Positions 11,904-19,921 of a DNA stretch of 64,000 bases are shown here, one piece after another. Source of the stretch: Enoplosus armatus (taxonomy: Eukaryota; Chordata; Actinopteri; Centrarchiformes; Enoplosidae); contig NC_092197.1 in assembly GCF_043641665.1 (NCBI RefSeq), positions 18,382,648 to 18,446,647 of the forward strand, given 5' to 3'. The notes under the pieces are model-generated. The model saw nothing but the letters and a program-made list of their open reading frames with translations. It was not told the origin of the DNA and did not search any database. Made by a program: the position numbers and the translations under genes. Numbering within the stretch: the first letter of the stretch is position 1; every line of letters begins with the position of its first letter.

Positions 11904-13589
11904 ATGGAGCGTCTGACAACCACCCTCGTCATCATTCTTCTTACAACAGCCTCCGCTAAGCCGGTAAGTTTACCACAAAATCATCCATCATCATCCTCCT
12001 CCTCCTCCCTCACTGCTTGTTCTCTCTCACCGACTGTGCGTCACTTTTCCTGTTTTTGTTTCTTGTTGCAGTCATTCTCACAGCGGAAGTTGTTGTTTTT
12101 TTTCCAGTATTCTTTTTTTGTATGAATATATTTCAGATTCTAGAGATATTCTAGTTTAAATCCTCTCTATTGTATGGTAGTGCACACAACAATAGTGCAA
12201 CAATTCCCTGTTTATGTTGAATTTCCTCTCTGTGTCATTTTCACTAGTGCTGTGCGATTGTTGTTTGTTCAACACATTGCAGTATGCTTTAGACTTCAAT
12301 TCAATTTAACTTATTGCGACTGTTTGAACCCCCGTTCATTTACAAATAACACAGAGGTCGACTGATAGAGCTCATCTATTTTGCACCTTTCAAAAGTTGG
12401 ACTGAAATTATCGGTGTGTAATTGCCAGTTTCGTTTATTTTTCTGCCATGATAGCACCCCCTCCCCCATAAATAGTGTTCTCCAGGGGGCCTGAATGTTC
12501 GGTTTAAACTGATGATGCTATATCGCACTTGTTATATCCCGTCAAGTCCAAGAAGGAAGTTAACATTTGTTACTCAGTGCTGCGATTGGAATCACAGGAT
12601 AACGTACAGAGTTGCTGAGGTTACAGGACTAGGCGCTGCTGCAAATTTTGACACTCTGGTCATTTGCCATTACGAGAAGATAAAGTTAGTGATAGTTAGA
12701 CCCCCCCTTGCTTTGTATAATGTATATAACACTGAGTGTGCTGGTATAACATGAATAAAAAGTCCTCTAGTGGGAACCGGTGCAAACATTTAAAGCCTAA
12801 GCTAACAAGCTTTGTTGTAAAAGGGGAAGCAACGTCTTTGTTCATAGGCTCCTGACAGCGCTGGTATTGTAAATGCTGGCATACTGTCGCACTGTCATGA
12901 CGTTCAGTGACGTTTTTAAACTTTCAGTGCCACCATTAGTGAAATGATATACTTCTACATTGCCAGCACAGTACGGTTGATGGTTAAGGTGTGGAAAAGT
13001 TTTTTAAAAAAAACAGCTAACATTAACTATCGGCCTCATCACACGCAGGACACACTGCCTCCTGCACTGGGCACTGTGTATTATCTGCACACTGGGCTGA
13101 GAGGAAATTGCAGGCTTTATTTGACAGTATCTGAGTGTAACGTTTGATATTCCCTCTCAGATTGGCTGGCGTCGGCATCATGACGCCGACATCGCTGACA
13201 ATGACTGGATAAAGGGATGGCTGGTCGGAAACAACTGGTGGTCTTGGCGGTCCACTGAATCTACCACCTTCGAAGACTCCTCCTCAGAGTCGCGCCAGTC
13301 ACTGGAGTCTTCGGAATCTAGTGAATCTTCAGAAAGTGAGTCTTCGGAGGAGTCCTCTGAGGAGTCCTCTGAGGAGTCCTCTGAGGAAGTTCTAATCACT
13401 GATCAGACCACACCGGTCGTGACCACCACTGCCGTGACGACCGTCACCACAGAAGACGGGAGCACGCTCACCCCTGAAACAGGCACAATGAGCACAGGCC
13501 AGCCGACGACACCCGGCAATGCCACTTGTTGTTTTACCGTGGAGATTCCAACGGCAGCTCCCATCACAGACAACAGAGGGGACAACTGA
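11904..13589 (+). CDS. scpp1: Acidic secretory calcium-binding phosphoprotein (probable SCPP1)
   Basis: Two coding exons, 11904-11963 and 13161-13589, joined in phase 0 (donor CCG|GTAAGT, acceptor CTCTCAG|ATT), encode 162 residues. Exon 2 begins in the 5' UTR after a tandem acceptor (TTAGCAG) and encodes a signal peptide, MERLTTTLVIILLTTASA, with likely cleavage before KP. The long exon gives a tryptophan-rich segment (W23, 36, 40, 46, 47, 49), a Ser/Glu tract ending in (SSEE)4 at 81-96, a Thr/Val-rich linker, an N-glycosylation sequon NAT at 140-142, a CC pair at 143-144, and RGD at 159-161, three residues before the end. S-x-E motifs suit Golgi casein-kinase phosphorylation; the role would be Ca2+/mineral binding in bone or dentine matrix and integrin contact. 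The architecture is typical SCPP. The name rests on position beside spp1 and acidic character, not on recognised sequence. Further small phase-0 exons in the 1.2-kb intron were sought and not found. Confidence 0.8.
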
Positions 13590-13622
13590 GCAACTGTCAG
13601 CCAGCTGCAAACAACTATTTCT

Positions 13623-13628
13623 ATTAAA
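13623..13628 (+). terminator. Polyadenylation signal candidate ATTAAA
   Basis: ATTAAA lies 34 nt after the stop of the scpp1-like gene. Canonical AATAAA hexamers follow at 14469-14474 and about 14609. A 3' UTR of roughly 0.9-1.0 kb ending at one of these is an alternative, and more likely if the weak first signal is skipped. Confidence 0.4.
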
Positions 13629-13629
13629 C

Positions 13630-15590
13630 ATTTGCTATTTTCAGGGAATTTTTGACTCTAGTTGCGAGAGTTAAACCTGAGTGGGCTTTTTCACACTTCT
13701 GTCAACACTAATATCTTCGTAAGATTCTAATTAGGGACATTCAAGGTAGTAAACTCTTGTTAAAGACTGTCTCACAACTGATTCACAGGTTCAGAGTTTT
13801 TAACGTCTGATGGTTATTTGGAGTGCATTATTAAATGCTGTGTTTTACTACAAATATATTATTTTGTTATACATGTACATTCAGACGCATTATTGGGATT
13901 TCATTGATTGTTTTTATTTTTCTGATATGACATAAAGACCTGCGGTGTTTTAGCCCTCAAATGGTGATACTGCTTTGAGGCCAGACCACATAGATGTGTT
14001 TATACATGGTAACATAATTTACACAATCTGTGGCTCAGTCATGCTTACCTATAAGTATTAGAAAAGTGCCAGCAGGATACCTTGGTGGATTTATTCCAGC
14101 GTGCCAAAAGTAGTCGATTTTAGTGTTTCTACGTAGACCTGCTCCTTAAATACCATTCAAAGTATTTCATTTTTAAGTTTGAATATGCTACGAGGATTGT
14201 AGCACCTGCGACACGAGCTTGTTAAAACAAGTAGACGGTAGAAGATTGTCACTACGTACATGTTGCACTGAAATTGTACACACAAACAAAAGTCGCCCTT
14301 CTGCATGGAGCATCCAGAGGATGCATCCCACGGCAGTGTGTTTATAGACTGTGGGGAGGGAGTGTCCTGTCCTGTCCTGTCTTGTCTGTTGTCTCTACAT
14401 GCCGAATAAGATGATTTATGCCACAGTGGGTTTGCTTTAATTATAAGTTGTGAATTCATCTTTTCCCAAATAAAATATGGCTCAGAGGGCTGAAGACAAT
14501 ACCTTAATGTTGTGGGTTTGTTTCTGTTTTAACATGTGCTGGAACTGGATCTAATGGGCACGATTGAATGTGCTGTAAATAACAGTATTGATTTTTCTTC
14601 TGAAGAAAAATAAATCTAAACAACAATGAAATGGCCATGTTTGTAAAATCATCATCTTCCTTCAGTAGATTGAGTTATTGATTAGAGTTTCAAGGTTTCT
14701 CAAACTGTTTTGGCACTGTGTTTATGAAGTACTGTAATGGGAATATGAATGCAACATTGTTTTGTAACCTATTTATAAGAGCGTGAAGGGAACTGGAGAC
14801 AATGATTTAATTTAAACTACTTTCTATGGGGAAATTAATCTTGAACATAAATATATCAGTCTAGTCTCATGATGAAGCGACCCCCACATGGGGTCTCGAC
14901 CCAGTGGTTTAGAAACTGAGGAATAGAGGATGTTCTTTACTCTTTACATGAGGAATGAAGTGGGGTTCAATTTGGGTAAAGGTTAGTTCATTTTTGTGTG
15001 TTTCTGACACATATCATATTTAAGATTTATAAGGTCACTTTACTGACATCTAGTGGTATCTAGCCATGCATGTCATTTTGGTTTTACGTGTCCATGTTTA
15101 GCGATATACATCTTTGTGTTTGACAAAGTACATTTAAGTGGTTCAACAGCAACATATCCTTCAGGAAACAATGCCCCCATTACTATGAAAACGTTCCTAT
15201 GAAAACTGGTGGATATCTCAAAGCCTGGGCACATAACAACCTAAACTTTCTGCCAGGGTAAGTGAGAAAATATGTTCAACAAATTTGGGTGAAAAGACCC
15301 CGTAAGGTCACAGCAGAACTTCAGACTGTGTCCTGCTTAAGTGTCCCTAACAAAGACAACAAACTGTACCTGGTCACACGCTGTATTTGCTGTATTTGTA
15401 AGTAAGACAGAATACTGCCTGTAACTCAAACCTTTGACCTTTCAGTCCTAAAGGTTATTTGTAATTGCTCAAAGGACCAAAACAAGCACTGATCACTGCA
15501 TAAAATCCTGTTGCTTACCTTCCACTCAAGTCTAAAAAGTGTGTTTTCAGAGCAAGCAGGGTGGACATGAAGCGCTTGCAAATCACATTT
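13630..15590. other. 3' flank of scpp1-like gene, no other gene
   Basis: This is AT-rich sequence, part of it probably 3' UTR up to the AATAAA hexamers near 14470 and 14609. A short (TGTCC)n run lies near 14360-14385. No exon, RNA gene or transposon is seen. Confidence 0.6.
15043..15056 (-). promoter_or_regulatory. CTCF-like motif, reverse orientation
   Basis: The complement reads CCACTAGATGTCAG, the CTCF core pattern with GTC in place of GGC. Weak match on its own. Confidence 0.25.
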
Positions 15591-15599
15591 CAATGACTC

Positions 15600-15614
15600 A
15601 GCCCCATCTGGTGG
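15600..15614 (-). promoter_or_regulatory. CTCF-like motif, reverse orientation
   Basis: The complement reads CCACCAGATGGGGCT, close to the CTCF core CCASYAGRKGGCR with one G-for-C change. It lies about 90 bp before a Tc1 relic. Confidence 0.4.
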
Positions 15615-15689
15615 GGAAACTCATTTGTTACTGTCCATGTCAGCCTTGGGGATTTTAAAACAGGCTTCTGGCTGACGCGTGGACCTGTT

Positions 15690-16015
15690 GAACCCTTACA
15701 TAGCCTGATAATGCCCCCGTGCATAAAGCCAGGTCCATAAAGAAATGGTCTTCCCAGTTTGGAGTGGAAGAACTTGACTGAAGGTGCACAGAGCCCTGAC
15801 CTCAACCCAGTCCAACGCCTTTGAGATGAACTGGAACACAGACTGAGCCAGGCCTGATCACCCAACGTCAGTGTTGGGCCTCACTGATGCTCTTGTTCCA
15901 GCATCTGGTGGAAAGCCTGGAACCAGAAGAGTGGAGGCTGTTATAGCAGCAAATGAATGCCCATGGTTTTGGAATGGCATGTTCCCCAATCACATACGGG
16001 TGTAAAGATGTAATC
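15690..16015 (+). pseudogene. Tc1/mariner transposase relic (3' part)
   Basis: The segment contains the typical Tc1 words CCCCCGTGCATAAAGCCAGG, 'gtggaagaacttgactg', CAGAGCCCTGACCTCAACCC and GAGATGAACTGGAACACAGA, corresponding to the second catalytic Asp region through the DD34E glutamate region and the C-terminus. It has several frameshifts. About two thirds of the element, including its 5' end, is missing. It lies between the two SCPP genes. Confidence 0.85.
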
Positions 16016-16019
16016 ATAC

Positions 16020-17020
16020 GTTTATATTCTTCAAAATGAGCAAGAGAGTTCATGAATTCTACATAGGGTGGGTTCATTCAAACCGAGGAAGCGTTTCAAA
16101 AGTTGGCTCGTTTATATCGGACTAATAAGTAAATTACAAACTTGACCTGGAAACATGGATAGACCCTCAGCGACATTCAGTCACTGACGACAGCTCTGTG
16201 TCAGTAAATTAGAGACTACCCTGAGGGGGCCAACTGCGGTAGGTCCATTAAAATCCTAAATGTTGGTTTTCTTTTCTTTTTCTTGACCTGTTTGGTTTGC
16301 TCAAAAACAGTGAGTGCCTTCAAAGACTTGATTTATTGATCGGCTCTCAAATCAGAATTACACTGCTCTCACTGTGACTCATGGATAAATATAGTAATCA
16401 CAATTAGCCTATTATCCTGTTGTAATTTTAGTCAGCGACATAAAAGCTAAGCTCAGGCATACTTCCAACGCTGGGTGAGCTGTCAGCGGCCCTCCCTGAA
16501 GGAGTGGCACGGTGCCGAGGGTGAAGAAGGGGGCAGGAGGGATCGACGCCAACCCCTGCAGGGTCAGGACATGATTTAATAACTAAAAAAACACTGGTTT
16601 TTAAAAGTCTGAGAGGGGCGGCAAAGCTGTACAAGTTCTTTTCTCTCATTTTTATTTTTCACACTAGTCGTATACCACAGCCATAGGAGCATGCCACATT
16701 GCATTTCACTACACATATTGCTTGTCTGTTTGGCATATAAACTGATAATCTATAAAGAATTTCATGTGACAAATAAGATGTAAAGAAGGACACCAAAAAG
16801 TATCAATTTGCCCGGGAGGCCTACAGTTATGGAAGTCTTGTTATTATACTTATTCAGGCTCACAGCTTCGATTATGTTCGCCCTGCTATCGGTGTCTGAT
16901 CAGTGGATGTCTTCAAACTTCATGTGGTTTCTCCTCGGTAGACTTGACCGTTACAACCCAGGGGAGGCTGCTTCCCCTGATTTGAAGTGAACGCGATGAA
17001 AACCACCATCGCTCTCCGTG
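16020..17020. other. Intergenic, nothing recognised
   Basis: No exon, RNA gene or transposon is recognised. A moderately CpG-containing stretch at about 16470-16560 has an open frame on the minus strand but no supported splice or start context. Confidence 0.55.
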
Positions 17021-17025
17021 TGTTG

Positions 17026-17445
17026 CACATTTCCTGTTTTATTTTGTAGTACTTACCTCTCCTCTCGTTTCAGACACTTCACTTCCTGCCCCTGAGTGTT
17101 TCCCGCCTTCGTGATTACCTGCCCCGCCCTGATTGGTCTCACCTGTCCCTCATTAGTTGCTCACCTGGGTGTATTTAACCTGCGTGCTCCCCTCCTTCTG
17201 TGCCAGTTCGTCTTTGTCCTTTGTGCTAAGTGTTCCAGCCATTTTCCTGGTGTTCTTTGTGTTTTGACTCCCTGGTTATTTGAACTCCTGTTTGGCTTTT
17301 TGGCTACGTCTCTTCCTTTTCCCTCCTGGATAATCTGCATTGTCTGACTGCTCTGCCGTGTACCGAACCCCGCCTGTTTTTTACTTTTTACCTGCCTGAG
17401 TCTGAGTCGTGCTTTTGGGTCCCTTCCCTGTGAAACCAGTCCTTA
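17026..17445 (+). repeat. LTR-like dispersed repeat, copy 1
   Basis: From 'ttgcacatttcctgttttat' through CACCTGTCCCTCATTAGTTG, 'gtgtatttaacctgcgtgct' (a TATA-like step) and CCAGTTCGTCTTTGTCC to CTGAGTCGTGCTTTTGGGTC, this resembles fish Gypsy-type solo LTRs. The first 280 bp match the copy at 37150-37400 at roughly 85-90% by eye. No internal retroelement sequence adjoins it. Confidence 0.6.
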
Positions 17446-17449
17446 CAAA

Positions 17450-19550
17450 ACTCACAGAGGCGCCTTGTTGGCACGCCTAAGTTGCCTCTGTTCGTGAACT
17501 CAAGTAATGACATCTTTTACAGTGTCTGTCTTCATTTTCTCAGGAGGGATAATATATCAAGCCATGGCCTGTCTGTGCACAACCGAACATAAATCACTTC
17601 CCTACATGTGACATACATACATTTGACGTTGTGCACTCAGAAAAAGAAAGACATCAGAGTCCAAGTTGCAATGTTTAACTTGCTAAGTTTGATCAAATAT
17701 ATACTTAGTCTTTATTAGATGTCTGTATCATATTCCAAAACCTATATTCATGTTTGTTTGTAGCACACATCCTTAGGACAATGCACAATAAGAGGCCTGT
17801 TTCTATTGTCGCTCTTTATGTGTGTATTGTCTAGACATCTCTGTCACTTCATTAAAGTATATTGGATCCTTAGATTAGCAGTTCAGAGGTGCGACAGGAG
17901 CGGCATCAATCTTAGCACATTTTTGCCTGTCTCGTCGTTCCACCTGAGGGGGCTTCACCGCCGCAGTTTGGGGGGCTCCGGCAATGTGAAGCCTGTAATC
18001 AGTCAGAGCTCCCTCTGTGTTTATGTGTCTACGCAGCGTTTGACAGAAGGGAGGATGAGGAGAGGAGGTCTAGACAAAAACTAGGTGCTTCAGTGTGAGA
18101 TTTCCGTAGCGATCACTCCCACATTGCTGGCTGTGGCTGAACAGTTCTGCCTGTAGAGGACCCGAGCAGGTCTGCACTCCGGTCCAGGCTTTGACTTGAC
18201 AAACACAGGACATTTTTTCACATGCATAGGGCTAGCTTAGGGTCACGTTTTTTTTTCCAACCTAATATTACTTTCAGTATCAAAATTACAATTCTACACT
18301 GATTTGAATGTGCACCAAAAACTGTGTCCTTGTCTCTCTTCACCACACAGACACATCCCTCTGCAGCAGAATCAGTCTGTCCCTGTCCCTAATGAACACA
18401 CACAGGTCATGACTTATTGCAGCAATGTACAGGCGCTAGCTTTGGGCCAGTTCTGAAGCACCGGCGTGTTAGATATCTGTCCAGCTGAGTATACTTATTG
18501 TTCAGTACCACCACTTTCTACTGAGTGCTGGAAGTTGTAGTGTAGTTATTGCGTCCTGCTCAAAAAAAGACAAATAGAAGGCCAAGGTTTGCAGCTGTGT
18601 GAGGTTAGGCAGCCTGCAATATGTGGTCTAGTTCAGTTGGGCAGCATATGAATAACTGTATGATTTCGTGTTCATAATTTGTAATATGTTACGTGTTAAT
18701 TGGTGAGCTTTAGAGGTGTTGGTAGGCATTCTTTTTTTTTAACTTTGGACAGAACCAGGCTAGCTGTTGCCCCCTGATTCCAGTCTTTATGCCACCTGCT
18801 GGCTTCAGCTCCATACGTTACACGCTGACGAAAGTGTATTTCCTGAACATGTTAAACTATCCTTCAAAATAAGGGTCAGTTTCTAGAACAACTTTCAGTC
18901 GCATGCAGTCTCTACTTTAGTCCACTGTCATTCTTTTTGTGCATTTCTGTGTATCATTATTTCATGACTCTCTCGCCACCCTTCCTGTATTTACATCTAC
19001 AACAAAACAACCAGTACAATATATATTTTTTTTTTTATGAAAAAGAACTTTATTAATATTTTAGAAATGGTACAATATGATACATTACAGTAAACAACAT
19101 GGGACAAACAACATGTAGTGTAGGTAGGGACTGTGCAAATGAACAGGAAGGTGTTGCATGTATGTGCGGTTGTTCTGCATCTATACCTGATTGAACCCTG
19201 TACTGGATGGTGAGTTTCTCCTGGTTTTACAGCCTTTTATCTACACCAGCAGATGTAATACTAGCGAGCAACAAAGCTAAGCCACACAGGCAGCAAATGT
19301 ATGGCTTAATGTCAAGTTTAAATTGTATTACGCTTGAAACGATTACAAGTATTTAAATAAACGGTGCGATTACCTCTTATTTTAGAAGCACAAAAACAAT
19401 GAAGGTTTGCATATTGCAGTTATTAATTAATGATGATTAAATGCAGTGTTGTGCTAGTGTAGATATCAGGACGCAACTGTGTTTGTTTCTTTGTTCTTTT
19501 CCAGTTTTGACCTTTTACCCTGCAGCAACAGAGGGGAGAGGGGAGGGGGC
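17450..19550. other. Intergenic between the two SCPP genes
   Basis: No exon, RNA gene or mobile-element coding sequence is recognised. A CTCF-like motif at 18790 and a DR2 element at 19553 are listed separately. Confidence 0.6.
18790..18802 (-). promoter_or_regulatory. CTCF-like motif, reverse orientation
   Basis: The complement reads CCAGCAGGTGGCA, a full match to the CTCF core CCASYAGRKGGCR. It lies about 1.1 kb beyond the 3' end of spp1. Confidence 0.45.
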
Positions 19551-19552
19551 AA

Positions 19553-19566
19553 AGGTCATGAGGTCA
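19553..19566 (+). promoter_or_regulatory. Perfect DR2 nuclear-receptor element
   Basis: AGGTCA TG AGGTCA is two perfect half-sites spaced by two bases, the form bound by RAR/RXR and some other heterodimers. It lies 123 bp beyond the spp1 polyadenylation signal. Retinoid or vitamin D control of osteopontin is known in vertebrates; a role for this site is inference. Confidence 0.5.
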
Positions 19567-19688
19567 GTCAACCTCCTGTTGCAGGTAGCAGTCGTCACTC
19601 TCAACATCCTGTGAAGTTACTTTTCCCCTGCGGGGTCAAACATGGGATTCACCAGGGCAACTAGACCACAGGATGCAGGGGTTATTGG

Positions 19689-19694
19689 TTTATT
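19689..19694 (-). terminator. spp1: spp1 polyadenylation signal AATAAA
   Basis: On the minus strand AATAAA (19694-19689) lies 228 nt beyond the spp1 stop, predicting cleavage near 19670 and a 3' UTR of about 250 nt. I saw no closer hexamer. Confidence 0.7.
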
Positions 19695-19921
19695 TAAATA
19701 CAACCCAGAAGAAAAGGCATTTCTGCTGGATGCACAAATAATTACAGAAATATTGTCTGAACACACTGAAATCAATAATAATTAAGCCTGGGCTGTCCCT
19801 GTTTGGCCCTACAGTGGAAAGTATCTCTGGAGGGGGTTTGTTTGCACCTGGATGCAGCATGCGCTCTTTATATGAATCTGTCTGACACCACCGACCACAC
19901 CATTTCCTGGATGGGCGGGGC

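Noticed and set aside
13178..13399. Reverse frame with SSEDSSEDSSED repeats
   Set aside because: Antisense of the (SSEE)n tract of the scpp1-like gene; the repeat reads open on both strands.
14340..14390. Short (TGTCC)n run as a CRISPR-like or satellite array
   Set aside because: Only about five units without spacers; a simple repeat.
15590..16077. Reverse open frames over the Tc1 relic
   Set aside because: The transposase words read on the plus strand; these are antisense shadows.
16428..16649. Reverse frame with Pro/Ser-rich text over a GC-rich patch
   Set aside because: No start context, domain or splice sites; possibly part of an unknown repeat.
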